Assembly: GCA_000317655.1 (NCBI GenBank)
Contig: CP003940.1
Coordinates: 248,001 to 312,000 of the forward strand
Length of the DNA: 64,000 bases
Direction of reading: 5' to 3'
Source of the DNA: Cyanobacterium stanieri PCC 7202
GTDB lineage: Bacteria; Cyanobacteriota; Cyanobacteriia; Cyanobacteriales; Cyanobacteriaceae
Shown here: positions 9,501 to 17,825 of the stretch, piece after piece
Position numbering within the stretch: the first letter of the stretch is position 1
Layout: each line of letters starts with the position of its first letter
Notes under the pieces: model-generated
What the model was told of the DNA's origin: nothing
Databases searched by the model: none
What the model saw: only the letters and a program-made list of their open reading frames with translations
Translations under genes and position numbers: made by a program

Positions 9501-10267
9501 TTTACTTAAACTATCAGCCCCAGTTAAATCTTGGCACCAACAAAATAGAGAGTGCCGAAGCCCTACTGCGATGGAAACACCCCACCCTAGGAGCCATCTC
9601 CCCCGGCAAATTTATTCCCCTTGCCGAAGAAACAGGTTTAATCATCTCCATTGGTGAATGGGTACTAAAAACCGCTTGTATACAAGCAAAAAAATGGATT
9701 GAATCAGGATACGACTTCAAAACCATCGCCGTTAACATTTCCGTCAAACAATTTCGCCAAGAAAATTTCGTGGAAGTAGTTAAAAATGTTTTAGAAGCCG
9801 TTGACTTGCACCCCAAATATTTAGAATTGGAAGTCACAGAAAGCATCTTGATGCAGGATGGGGGCAAAACAGCCTTAATCATCAATGAATTATCCCAACT
9901 AGGAGTAAAATTTTCCCTCGATGATTTTGGCACAGGTTACTCATCCCTTAGTTACCTGAAAAAATTTCCCTTCCATACCATCAAAATCGATCAATCCTTT
10001 ATTCGAGACTTAACCGTTAACCAACAAGATAGAGCCTTAATTGATGCGGTCATCACCCTCGGACGAGGATACAATATGCAAGTAGTAGCCGAGGGAGTGG
10101 AAACCGAAGCCCAATTAAACCTATTGCAAAAATTCAACTGTGATATTATCCAAGGAAGATGGCTAAGTATGCCATTATCAGAAGCTGATTTTATTAGACT
10201 TGTGGATAATTTTAATCTGGTTCATCATCACAAAAAAATGAGCGATAATACTGACCCCTGGAGTTAA
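6545..10267 (+). CDS. FHA-PAS-GGDEF-EAL signalling protein with internal duplication
   Basis: This 1240-residue cytoplasmic protein is built as two similar halves. An FHA domain (about residues 22-110, with GRDSNN and STNGILING) is followed by two PAS domains (about 160-385), a degenerate GGDEF domain and a partial EAL domain. The degenerate GGDEF reads RWDENKF at 467-473 in place of RWGGDEF. The partial EAL domain (EAL at 597-599) stops near residue 672. A second PAS-GGDEF-EAL set follows: RWGGDEF at 873-879 and a complete EAL domain with EAL at 1005-1007, ELEVTES, DDFGTGYSSL, KIDQSFI and VAEGVET. The second half should be able to make and/or hydrolyse cyclic di-GMP; the first looks regulatory. 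The FHA domain implies input from threonine phosphorylation. Its stop overlaps the end of the convergent antiporter gene by 4 bp. Confidence 0.93.
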   Translation: MSEAQEFRHILVIEDRKGRRIISLEENNYTLGRDSNNPIVIYDYQVSRTHATLVKKEDNQGCAYRIVDGDLQGKRSTNGILINGHSTLSHELKHGDAIRFANEAKANYYIVATESGIDLFNPDDLGNLNARSTLTSPTTQTMISKQEEKVENPQDQEELIRLASFPELSPHPIIEVDWDGNITYLNPAASIKFENIYEEKLNHPILADLLVESNNRQGNLFLREVKIGAEVFEQYVHYLSEKKLIRSYIFDFTKRKQAEAQLRESEARYRAILRQTSEGIILAYAHNKKIIEVNGAYAKMIGYTPEEIGEMTLYNLIASDLQLFNQDLARIAERKQDTIAKYIHRCKDGTFLNLECNISLISYQNRDIFSIVVKNVAEATNNINSSSYYHFHDSLTHLANKSLFTKQLDISLSYAKRYQHFMGLIVVEINGLDGFKKVRGEEETNKFITNFAQTFESCLRTVDLAARWDENKFIALFSRIRGPRDPAKIAKRMSMVFDQYIQQQKGNTDLDVNIAMVVYPLDGDTGEKLIKSVMVSLQHSKNNLPNNAGWSGFKISPKTASLLRLENLIGSAIQEKQFYLCYQPQLNLADNHLVGMEALLRWNHPELGKVTPQHFLRLAEETDFMLPLGVWILQTATAQMKQWLDAGLSFAPVTVNISSRQFSQDTFVDLVATQNLSGNLRNDEMKRLSSFPELSPHPIIEIDFKGRITYMNPSAKLSFPDLSDDEEAENLNHPLMMDIALPKDNTHSQLVLREISSDERHFQQYVHYLSKYNVIRSYIFDITERKNSEAKLQYQAFHDSLTGIGNRDYFYWQLNNRLRDIKEKDENLAVLFIDIDRFKNINDTLNHSTGDKLLESFSYRLLSCLSSECVFSRWGGDEFILLVSVSKNSSTNSVNEVVQIIMDSLKHPFLIDNYTIYVTCSVGVAMYPRDGETQEQLIKNADIALSRAKQMGKNNSQYYTTQLSEEQMLLFELETSLYDAIAQDQLYLNYQPQLNLGTNKIESAEALLRWKHPTLGAISPGKFIPLAEETGLIISIGEWVLKTACIQAKKWIESGYDFKTIAVNISVKQFRQENFVEVVKNVLEAVDLHPKYLELEVTESILMQDGGKTALIINELSQLGVKFSLDDFGTGYSSLSYLKKFPFHTIKIDQSFIRDLTVNQQDRALIDAVITLGRGYNMQVVAEGVETEAQLNLLQKFNCDIIQGRWLSMPLSEADFIRLVDNFNLVHHHKKMSDNTDPWS

Positions 10268-11877
10268 CTATCATCCTTGAGAGATAATAATTGCTCATTA
10301 ATGGTTGAGAGATAATCTTGGGCTAAATCATCCCCTAAAATTCCCTTGCGTACCGCATCCCTTACCGCTCCTTGTTCGGCTAAATATAATCTTCTTTTTA
10401 AACTGTTGATATATTTATCCTCCGTAATATTTGTACTACGTTGGTTATAAATATCCCTTAACTTCTTTTCCCCCTGAGCAATCTTTGCCTGATAACTAGC
10501 AAAGATTTCCTCATAAAGAGAGCGAGATAAACTGCCCGACTGAAGAAGAATATCTAATTCTTTTTGGGCTGCCTTAGAGGCGATGAGGGTTAACTGTAAA
10601 TGCTCTACTTGTTGTTTGAGGGGAGAGGGTTGGGAAAGCTCTAATTTTTTCACAAACCAAGGTAAACTTAATCCCTGCCCCACAAGGGATATTAATACCG
10701 TACTAAAAACAATGGCAATTACTTGGGTTCTTTCTGGTAGGGTAAATGGTAAACTAATGGCTAGAGCCATGGATAATGAACCTTTCACGTTGCCCAAAAT
10801 TAGAACGTGTTGCCATTTCATGGGAATAGGACGATCTAGTCTTTTGAGTAAGTAAAGTAAAGGATAGATCGATAAAACTCTACCTATTTGATACCCAATA
10901 ATGGCGAGGAGGGCGAGAGGAAGGGTTGCAATCAAGGTTGTGGGTTCAATGACGATACCCACTAGCAAGAAAATAAAGGTATTGACTCCAAATCCTGCGT
11001 ATTCCCAGAAATTGAGTAAGGTTAGTTCGGTGGTGGCAGATATTTTTTTAAATCCTGAATTACCAATTACTAGCCCTGCAATTACCACTGCGATCGCACT
11101 AGAAACCTGTAATAGTTGCCCAATTTGGAAAGTAACTAAGGATACCGCCACGGTTAATAAAATACTACTGAGGGCATCATCTAACTGTTGGAATAAACCC
11201 ACACATAGATAACCTAAACCTAAACCGAGTAAACCACCACCCACAAAAGCAATAACAATCTGAATCACACCATCTGCGAGGGAAAAAGAACCCTGAAGAT
11301 GTATCCCCGCAATTACATTGAGTAATACCAAAGCAACAGCATCATTAAATAAACTTTCTCCTTCTACGATGGTGGCCAATCTCGAAGGCACTGAGACGAT
11401 GCGAAAAGCGGCAATAACAGAGACGGTGTCGGTAATGGTCAAAATTACCGCCATGGCTGCCACCGTAATCCATGGTAAACCCATGGTAAACTGATAAAAA
11501 CTAGCGGTGATGGTGGCACCAACCAAAACCCCTGGTAAAGCTAACAGGGCAATGGGTTTGATGGTACTTTTGAGACGACTAATATCAGTGTTGATGGATG
11601 CCTCAAAAATCAGAATAGGTAAAAATAAATTGAGAATTACATCGGGATTTAAACCAATAAAGTCAGGTAAAGTTCCCTGAGTGACGATTAAACCTGCTAA
11701 GATTAATCCGATTACATAGGGAATTTTTAGTTTTCTACTGACCAAAGCTACTACTGTGGCAATGAGCAATAGAACGATCAAGGCATCAACTAATCCCGCA
11801 GCATCAGGGTTATTATTGGCTAAGGAATCGATGTCGAATTCTGTGAGAGTATCAGCAAATAGAAGGGATTTGAGCAT
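10264..11877 (-). CDS. CPA1-family Na+/H+ antiporter
   Basis: The 537-residue protein has about a dozen hydrophobic segments between residues 30 and 400 and a polar helical C-terminal tail of about 110 residues. The segments ILTITDTVSVIAAFRIV and EGESLFNDAVALVLLN match the ion-binding core of NhaP/NHE-type (CPA1) exchangers. It probably exchanges cytoplasmic Na+ for H+ in the plasma or thylakoid membrane. It resembles the cyanobacterial NhaS group, but I cannot tell which paralogue. The canonical TDPV of many relatives reads TDTV here. It converges on the GGDEF/EAL gene with a 4-bp overlap, leaving no room for a separate terminator. Confidence 0.92.
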   Translation of the reverse strand: MLKSLLFADTLTEFDIDSLANNNPDAAGLVDALIVLLLIATVVALVSRKLKIPYVIGLILAGLIVTQGTLPDFIGLNPDVILNLFLPILIFEASINTDISRLKSTIKPIALLALPGVLVGATITASFYQFTMGLPWITVAAMAVILTITDTVSVIAAFRIVSVPSRLATIVEGESLFNDAVALVLLNVIAGIHLQGSFSLADGVIQIVIAFVGGGLLGLGLGYLCVGLFQQLDDALSSILLTVAVSLVTFQIGQLLQVSSAIAVVIAGLVIGNSGFKKISATTELTLLNFWEYAGFGVNTFIFLLVGIVIEPTTLIATLPLALLAIIGYQIGRVLSIYPLLYLLKRLDRPIPMKWQHVLILGNVKGSLSMALAISLPFTLPERTQVIAIVFSTVLISLVGQGLSLPWFVKKLELSQPSPLKQQVEHLQLTLIASKAAQKELDILLQSGSLSRSLYEEIFASYQAKIAQGEKKLRDIYNQRSTNITEDKYINSLKRRLYLAEQGAVRDAVRKGILGDDLAQDYLSTINEQLLSLKDDS

Positions 11878-11949
11878 TGATCAATGGTTATGTTTTATGA
11901 ATTAGCGATGACTCAAATAATTTAATTTTCCATTGTCCATAGTCTATTG

Positions 11950-12570
11950 TCAATTGTCTAATAAACCAGTGGGGGGATTTATTTCTATTTTCTGGTTGTC
12001 TATGTCAACGATGGGAACTATTTCGGCTACGAAGGGAATAAGGACAGTAATGGCTTTGGTTTTTTTGGGTTTAACTTTTTTGCGTCGGGATATACGACTG
12101 ATATTTTCGAGATTAACGGGGGGTTTTGTTTCTACGAGGGGTTGCTTATGTAGTTTTACTTCTAAAATTTCATGGGCGGCACTGAAAACATCAACTACCA
12201 CACCAATATTTTCCCCATTTTGTTGGTTATAAACTTCCATACCGATTAAGTCGGCAACATGATACTCCCCTTCTTCTAGGTAGGGGCGATCGCTTTTATC
12301 CACCCACAATGTAGCACCCTTAAGGTTTTCCGCCTGAGTGCGATCGTTAACATTTTCTAACTTAACCACATAAATATTTTTCCCAGGTACCTTTCGCCCT
12401 CTGAGCAACTCCACAATTTGGGGAGATGAATTATTATTAATGGTTAACCATCTTTGACCCGGATTTTCAAATCTTTCTGGAAAATCTGTCGTAATATTTA
12501 CCCTCAACTCTCCTTTTAATCCTGAAGCCCCCACAATTGTCCCAATTTCAATTAAATCCTCAATGTCCAA
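11950..12570 (-). CDS. rimM: Ribosome maturation factor RimM
   Basis: RimM binds ribosomal protein uS19 and helps assemble the head of the 30S subunit. The protein starts MDIEDLIEIGTIVGASGLKGELRV, the standard RimM N-terminal domain. It has the PRC-barrel half from about residue 95 (GEYHVADLIGMEVYNQQNGENIG) ending with FVAEIVPIVDIDNQKIEINPP. At 206 residues it is slightly longer than many homologues because of a basic, lysine-rich insertion (RISRRKKVKPKKTK) before the last strand. No terminator is obvious in the 72 bp after it. Confidence 0.96.
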   Translation of the reverse strand: MDIEDLIEIGTIVGASGLKGELRVNITTDFPERFENPGQRWLTINNNSSPQIVELLRGRKVPGKNIYVVKLENVNDRTQAENLKGATLWVDKSDRPYLEEGEYHVADLIGMEVYNQQNGENIGVVVDVFSAAHEILEVKLHKQPLVETKPPVNLENISRISRRKKVKPKKTKAITVLIPFVAEIVPIVDIDNQKIEINPPTGLLDN

Positions 12571-12712
12571 ACTTAACTACTCCATTATGAATCATATTTT
12601 TATACCCTAATATCATACTCTATCGTTCAATAAATTCCCTCTAGGGGGTATTGAAAACCAATGAACAGTTAAATCATAATTAGGCAAAAACGTATTTTAT
12701 ATACTCAATTGA

Positions 12713-13576
12713 ATGATTAAATCTTGTTCTCAATTTTTAAGTAAAATTTTAATACCCAGTGCCATGGTCGGAATAACTCTCATAGGTTGTGGCTCTCCCG
12801 ACACTACACAACAACAAGGAGATGGTACCCTCATAACTCCTCCTGATATGGTACAAGGGGGAGGCTTTTTGCAACTCATGGCAGACGGAGAAGACTTTAT
12901 CATCGAAGGTTTTGAAACAAAAGACGGATGGGATATTAATTTTGACCATGTTTATATCACTGTGAATGATGTTATCGCCTATCAGACAAATCCTCCTTTT
13001 GAAGCGGAATCTGATGCACCCTTAGAAGCACAAGAATCCGTAAACCTGATTGTTTCCCCAACCACCGTTGATTTAATGTTAGGGAGAGAAAATAATCCTG
13101 CTATCTTAGTCACTGAAATAGAAGCACCTCCAGGGCATTACAACGCTATTTCTTGGCAAATGTACAATCAAGCTGATGGTGCCTCGAGTCTTCGTCTTCT
13201 AGGCAGGGCAGAAAAAGACGGACAAGAAATTCAATTTAACCTCAACTTTCCGATGAATATTGCCTATACCTGCGGAGAATTTGTAGGGGATGAACGCAAA
13301 GGTATTGTTAATGAAGGAGAAACTGCTGAAATTCACATGACATTTCATTTTGATCATATTTTTGGGGATGCAGGAAAAGATGATAACCATGAAGTGAATG
13401 TGAATGCTCCGGGGTTTGAACCTATGGCAAATTTAGCAGAAAATGGTACTTTGGATGTTGATTTGGAAACTCTGCAAAATAACCTGAGTGAGGAAGACTA
13501 TCAAAGGTTAGAAAATAGTATCCTTGAACTAGGTCATGTGGGAGAAGGACATTGTCGAATCACTGAAGATATATAA
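12713..13576 (+). CDS. Lipoprotein of unknown function with a His-rich segment
   Basis: The N terminus has a basic start, a hydrophobic stretch and the lipobox LIGC with Cys at residue 26, so the mature protein should be lipid-anchored outside the cytoplasmic membrane. The mature part is acidic and probably beta-rich, starting with a segment like DUF4382 proteins (FIIEGFETKDGWDINFDHVY). Around residue 210 it has HMTFHFDHIFGDAGK, followed by DDNHEVNV, a cluster of His and acidic residues that could bind a metal. The DUF4382 resemblance is weak and the metal idea is inference. Two cysteines (CGEF near 183 and GHC near the C terminus) could form a disulfide. Confidence 0.75.
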   Translation: MIKSCSQFLSKILIPSAMVGITLIGCGSPDTTQQQGDGTLITPPDMVQGGGFLQLMADGEDFIIEGFETKDGWDINFDHVYITVNDVIAYQTNPPFEAESDAPLEAQESVNLIVSPTTVDLMLGRENNPAILVTEIEAPPGHYNAISWQMYNQADGASSLRLLGRAEKDGQEIQFNLNFPMNIAYTCGEFVGDERKGIVNEGETAEIHMTFHFDHIFGDAGKDDNHEVNVNAPGFEPMANLAENGTLDVDLETLQNNLSEEDYQRLENSILELGHVGEGHCRITEDI

Positions 13577-13718
13577 TTAACCTGAGTTCGGAATCACATT
13601 TTCTGGGGGCGGCAGGGAATGGGCAACAGGCAATAGGCAATGGTGGTAATATTTGTAATAATCAATATTTTTCGTCATTGTGCTACTCATACCCCATTAT
13701 CCCGAATTGAGGTTAATT
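13575..13718. repeat. MITE-like inverted-repeat element
   Basis: The left end AATTAACCTGAGTTCGG (13575-13591) is matched in inverted orientation by CCGAATTGAGGTTAATT (13702-13718), with two mismatches in 17. Between them lie three GGCAATA-type heptamers (13622-13642) and AT-rich sequence. The element starts on the stop codon of the lipoprotein gene and fills the gap to cofH. No coding capacity is seen. The same end sequence occurs at 43203-43258 and near 18612. Confidence 0.6.
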
Positions 13719-13731
13719 AACAAATTGTAGC

Positions 13732-14856
13732 TCACTCAAATGTTACGGACTCTTTGATTTTTTGATAAAGGGTGTTTCTTTGGGCATAGGGGCGATTTAT
13801 GGAAGTAATTGCTTCTTGGATGGTGGCGACATCTAAACAGGTGCCTCCCTTTGCCCCTGCCATGGTGGTAATATGTTCTTCCATGAGTGTACCGCCAATG
13901 TCGTTACAACCCCATTGCAGTGCTTCTAATGCGCCCTCTAATCCTAATTTTACCCAGCTTGGTTGATGGTTGGGGATGACATCTCCCAATACCATACGGG
14001 AAACCGCTGTTAATACAAGGGTAGCGGTTAAGTCGGGTTGATCTCTATCTACTCTATTACGTAAAGGTTTGGGGGCTTGTTCACCCACAAAGGGTAGTAA
14101 GATAAATTCGGTGATTTTGGCTGGATAATCGTTAATGATAGCAGTTTCCTGGAGCGATCGCACCTTAAATAAATGTTGTAATTGTTGTTCTGGGGTTTCG
14201 ATGTGTCCGCATAACATGGTGCTGGTGGTGGGTATTCCTAGACGATGGGCGGTAGAAATTATTTCCATCCATGTGGCGGTATTAATTTTTTCAGGACAGA
14301 TTATTTTTCTTACTTGATCATCTAAAATTTCGGCGGCTGTGCCGGGCATTGAACCCAAACCATGATCCCGAAAAGCTATAATTACATCACTAAAACTAAG
14401 GTTATCTTGACGGGCAATAAATTCTATTTCTTGGGGTGAAAAACCGTGTAGGTGTAACTGTGGAAATTCTTTTTTTATACTTTTAATTAATTGTAAATAA
14501 TATTTTAAACTACTTCCTTGAATTCGAGCTTGAGGATTTAACCCCCCCTGCATACAAATCTCTGTGGCATCTAAATTAATAGCCTCCTGACATTTATTTA
14601 AAATAGTTTCAATATCTAACCAAAAAGATCCCTCATCATCTGCATCTCTTCTAAAAGCACAAAAACTGCAATGCTGTTCACAAATATTAGTAAAATTTAT
14701 ATTTCTATTGATAACATAAGTAATCTTATCTCCTATTTGTTTTTGGCGAAGATTATCAGCTTCTTTTTTTACTTCTTGAAGATTAATTTTTTGATAATTT
14801 TTAAGAATATTTAAAAATTCCTTTTCTTCATCTCTAACTCTATTATCAATGAGCAT
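13732..14856 (-). CDS. cofH: F420/8-HDF chromophore synthase subunit CofH (radical SAM)
   Basis: CofH joins tyrosine to 5-amino-6-ribitylaminouracil; with CofG this gives 8-hydroxy-5-deazaflavin, used in cyanobacteria as the antenna of DNA photolyase. The radical-SAM cluster motif CEQHCSFC is near residue 55 of the chosen protein, followed by [21 protein letters not shown] and [15 protein letters not shown], all typical of CofH. An earlier in-frame start at 14952 would add 32 residues unlike the family, partly encoded by the 30-bp palindrome at 14921. I therefore chose the ATG at 14856 ([14 protein letters not shown]), which gives 374 residues. CofG is not nearby. Confidence 0.93.
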   Translation of the reverse strand: MLIDNRVRDEEKEFLNILKNYQKINLQEVKKEADNLRQKQIGDKITYVINRNINFTNICEQHCSFCAFRRDADDEGSFWLDIETILNKCQEAINLDATEICMQGGLNPQARIQGSSLKYYLQLIKSIKKEFPQLHLHGFSPQEIEFIARQDNLSFSDVIIAFRDHGLGSMPGTAAEILDDQVRKIICPEKINTATWMEIISTAHRLGIPTTSTMLCGHIETPEQQLQHLFKVRSLQETAIINDYPAKITEFILLPFVGEQAPKPLRNRVDRDQPDLTATLVLTAVSRMVLGDVIPNHQPSWVKLGLEGALEALQWGCNDIGGTLMEEHITTMAGAKGGTCLDVATIQEAITSINRPYAQRNTLYQKIKESVTFE

Positions 14857-14920
14857 GAATTTAATATGGTAATGAGGGTAGGAAATAAAAAATAGACAAG
14901 AATTATGGTAGGTGTCAGGT

Positions 14921-14950
14921 GGTAAGGACGTACCATGGTACGTCCTTACC
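14921..14950. repeat. Perfect 30-bp palindrome
   Basis: The half-site GGTAAGGACGTACCA is followed directly by its exact reverse complement, centred on CCATGG. It lies between the start of cofH and the end of the upstream FAD/Rieske gene and could fold into a 15-bp hairpin on either strand. A related imperfect copy is at 53498-53520. No T-run follows, so a terminator role is not clear. Confidence 0.85.
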
Positions 14951-14979
14951 ATACCAAGAGCTATTATCCCAAACTGACA

Positions 14980-16905
14980 TTAAATAGTTAATAAACCAGA
15001 AGGATTAACGGATAATAAATCTCTACGTTTCAAACCCTCTTGATGGAGAATCATATTAGCAGACAATAAGCCACTACTTACCGCCCTTTCCATTAAACCA
15101 CAAGGGAAAGGCATCTTAACCCAATCCCCTGCAAACATGAGGTTTTTAAGTTGGGTTTCGGTGAGGGGGCGTTGTTCAAAACTATTGGGGGGATAGCCTG
15201 AAAAGTTTTTCTGATTAACTAATTGTTTATGGAGTATTTTAGCATCTTTTAATTCAGGCACAATTTCTGATAACTCCCTTTGGAAGGTTGCCAAGATTGC
15301 CTCTTGGGTAGGAAATTCCTTCTCTTTGTAGCAGTAGGAATGTAACTCAACGACGCTTCCCCCTGTTTTTTGCGCCCAAGCGATATATTCGGTTTGGATA
15401 CGATGATATAAACAGATACTATCGGTGAGGGAATAACCCGACAAAGAGGCAAAGTTACTGTGTTCCCATTCAAAGTCCTTATCTAACCAAAACCTAGCCA
15501 CAGCAAAGGGATCAGCTAGTGGTAACTGTTCGATTTGGGCTTGGGTGGTGCTACAGGTTTCCCCATCGGTTTCCATGAGGTTAAACAAGTGTTTTACCCC
15601 CGGCACATCGGCGGCGATGACAAAATAGTCGGCTTCTAATACCTCTGGTTTAATGTTGTCGTCGGGGTTATTGGCGACGAGTTGGATTTGGTCGCCTTTT
15701 TGTCCTATAACTGTATAGGTGTTTAAGCTACGTTTGGCGGGGCCCTGTAATAATTTTCCGTCATTTTCATACAGGGCGGAATGGCAAGGACATAAAAATT
15801 TACCATCTTCTTGTTTATTAACGGTACATCCTTGGTGGGTACAACTGAGAGAAATTGCTTGTTTGGTATCCTTGGTAACGGCAAAGAGGCGATCGCCCGC
15901 ACCATAATAATTATATTGCTCATCTTCCAATAAAGGATTAGCGCTAACCCAAAAAGGAACACTACTCTCCCCTTGTCCTCGATAATATTCCAGGGAGGTA
16001 ATTTTATCCCCATCACACTTAATCTTACTAATATTCGCCTCCGTAACAATACTACCACCATTATTTTTAATAGTATCGGCGATGGGTTCTACTAAACTTG
16101 TACCCATATCATCCACCGTACCATTAAACGCCAACCCTTCAGGATTACCGAAAAAGTAGAAATGGAAAAACTGCATTAGTTCGCCCGTACTAAGGACATC
16201 GGGAGCATTGAGAGAAGACTTTGCAAAAGGCAAAAAATACAAATCAAATAACCCTTGGGGGATACCCTTCGCCGCCCAATCTTTTACAGAGATATTATCT
16301 AACTCATAATAAGTATTAGGAATTTTAAACCCTGCAATGGTTTTAAAAACTCGCCAGTGTTCAGGATTTGCCAAATTAATACCCCAATGGAGGGCATTAT
16401 CACTAGAAATGGCTAAATCGACAATATTCCAAGGAAAAGCCGAATGACTGGGGCGGAAATTTTCGGGCTTGTATTGACCATCTTTAAAAACAACGGAATA
16501 AAAATCAAGAGATTTAAAATTATCTGTAATATCAATTTCACTAACAATACTTTTGAGATTGTAGTATTGTGGGAAAAAACCGTGGAAACCATGTTCCATT
16601 CTAAATTTTTCATCCCCTACCTGAATATCCCAACTAGCAATTTTCCCCCCCAATTGGGGAGACTTTTCCAAGAGGGTAACTTCAAAACCCCTCTGGCTTA
16701 ACTCATAAGCAGAAGCCAATCCTGCCAAACCACCGCCAATAACAACGACTTTCTTTTTCTTGGTAAGGTAGCGAGGTAAATCGATGGTATCCCCTTTATG
16801 TATTGTTGGCTGTGGTTTTACCACTCGAGAATACCCTACAAGTCCAAGAATACTACTAAAAGCGAAAAACTTTAATAAATTGCGACGGGAAAAACGATTA
16901 TTCAT
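14980..16905 (-). CDS. Tat-targeted FAD-dependent oxidoreductase with inserted Rieske domain
   Basis: The 641-residue protein begins with a twin-arginine signal (FSRRNLLKFF, then a hydrophobic stretch to about residue 28). A Rossmann FAD motif, VVVIGGGLAGLASAYELSQR, then starts near residue 49. A Rieske [2Fe-2S] cluster motif, CTHQGC then CPCHSALYE, sits near residues 360-385, inserted in the amine-oxidase/carotenoid-desaturase-type fold. The end FAGDWVKMPFPCGLMERAVSSG matches that family. Carotene desaturase/methyltransferases of the CrtU/CruE type are plausible relatives, so a role in carotenoid modification is possible; I could not confirm this. The Tat signal suggests action in the periplasm or thylakoid lumen. 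It is 124 bp upstream of cofH on the same strand, with the palindrome between. Confidence 0.8.
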   Translation of the reverse strand: MNNRFSRRNLLKFFAFSSILGLVGYSRVVKPQPTIHKGDTIDLPRYLTKKKKVVVIGGGLAGLASAYELSQRGFEVTLLEKSPQLGGKIASWDIQVGDEKFRMEHGFHGFFPQYYNLKSIVSEIDITDNFKSLDFYSVVFKDGQYKPENFRPSHSAFPWNIVDLAISSDNALHWGINLANPEHWRVFKTIAGFKIPNTYYELDNISVKDWAAKGIPQGLFDLYFLPFAKSSLNAPDVLSTGELMQFFHFYFFGNPEGLAFNGTVDDMGTSLVEPIADTIKNNGGSIVTEANISKIKCDGDKITSLEYYRGQGESSVPFWVSANPLLEDEQYNYYGAGDRLFAVTKDTKQAISLSCTHQGCTVNKQEDGKFLCPCHSALYENDGKLLQGPAKRSLNTYTVIGQKGDQIQLVANNPDDNIKPEVLEADYFVIAADVPGVKHLFNLMETDGETCSTTQAQIEQLPLADPFAVARFWLDKDFEWEHSNFASLSGYSLTDSICLYHRIQTEYIAWAQKTGGSVVELHSYCYKEKEFPTQEAILATFQRELSEIVPELKDAKILHKQLVNQKNFSGYPPNSFEQRPLTETQLKNLMFAGDWVKMPFPCGLMERAVSSGLLSANMILHQEGLKRRDLLSVNPSGLLTI

Positions 16906-17020
16906 GAAAAAAAATGAGGATGATGACTAAAAAACTTAATATTACTTTACCAAATTATTAAATTACGGACACTAAAATTAATTAGGATTTACTGAGAAGC
17001 CTTGACATTTGGCTCTAATC

Positions 17021-17686
17021 CTACTGAGTTTGTAGATAGGTTAAAAATTCAATTAGTTCTTGATCTGAGAGTAAATGACGAGACTTTTTACCATAGGTTT
17101 CTAATAAATACTTTTTACCTTGTTCTTGAGTCCACCCCAATCTTTTTAACTCTATGCTAGTTTGGTCGATTACTTGACTAAAGTCAACGGCATCACTTAA
17201 ATCGAAGGTGTTACTAACAGAAGTAGGGGGTGGGGTTTCTTCTTTTTCTTCTTCATAGGATAAGGGTAATTCGATATTGTCTGCCAAAGTTTCTTCTTGA
17301 CTTATTTCTTCATTCCTCGGAGGAGTAACTTCTGCAGTGGGGATAGTGCTTTCTTGGGGGGCAATAGGATGTGGAGAAGGAGTAACAGGTTTTTCCTGTT
17401 TGGCTTTGGGAATCACCGTGGGGGGAGTGGTGGATGGTTTGCTTTCTGGTTTGGGGGTAACGGGGGGTGAGGGGGTTAAATCGGATAATGGGGGGCAAGA
17501 AATAGCGATGGGATTAACCAATTGTAAGACTCTTTCACGGGCTTTGTCTTCCGCTTCTTCCACAGAATAGGCACAAGCCAAGGCACTACCGATGGTTTTA
17601 TGTTCTTGTTTTGCTTTGACTTTGACGATATATTGACCCTGATTGATGGTAACTAATTTACTGGTTAAAACAATATTACTATTCAT
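17021..17686 (-). CDS. Cyanobacterial hypothetical protein with Pro-rich linker
   Basis: The protein has 221 residues in three parts. An N-terminal strand-helix domain (1-58) includes LVTINQGQYIVKVKAKQEHK and a helix SVEEAEDKARERVLQLV. A long linker rich in Pro, Thr, Ser and Glu follows (about 65-165). The C-terminal 50 residues include LGWTQEQGKKYLLETYGKKS and DQELIEFLTYLQ. The C-terminal motif resembles a module at the ends of several cyanobacterial proteins, some associated with DNA repair, but no function can be assigned. No signal peptide or membrane helix is seen. It is downstream of sodB on the same strand with a 139-bp gap. Confidence 0.7.
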   Translation of the reverse strand: MNSNIVLTSKLVTINQGQYIVKVKAKQEHKTIGSALACAYSVEEAEDKARERVLQLVNPIAISCPPLSDLTPSPPVTPKPESKPSTTPPTVIPKAKQEKPVTPSPHPIAPQESTIPTAEVTPPRNEEISQEETLADNIELPLSYEEEKEETPPPTSVSNTFDLSDAVDFSQVIDQTSIELKRLGWTQEQGKKYLLETYGKKSRHLLSDQELIEFLTYLQTQ

Positions 17687-17825
17687 GTTTAATTTTTACA
17701 TTGATATAGAAAAAGGGAACCCAACACCACTAATATAATAGTCTTGGTGTTATTTTCCCTCTATCTTATTATTTATTTTTCCTAATCTTTAAAAAAATTA
17801 GTAAAAATGTTCTTTTCAGCTAATC

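Noticed and set aside
13732-14952. Longer cofH with a start at 14952
   Set aside because: The extra 32 residues are not CofH-like and include translated palindromic repeat; the ATG at 14856 gives the normal N terminus.
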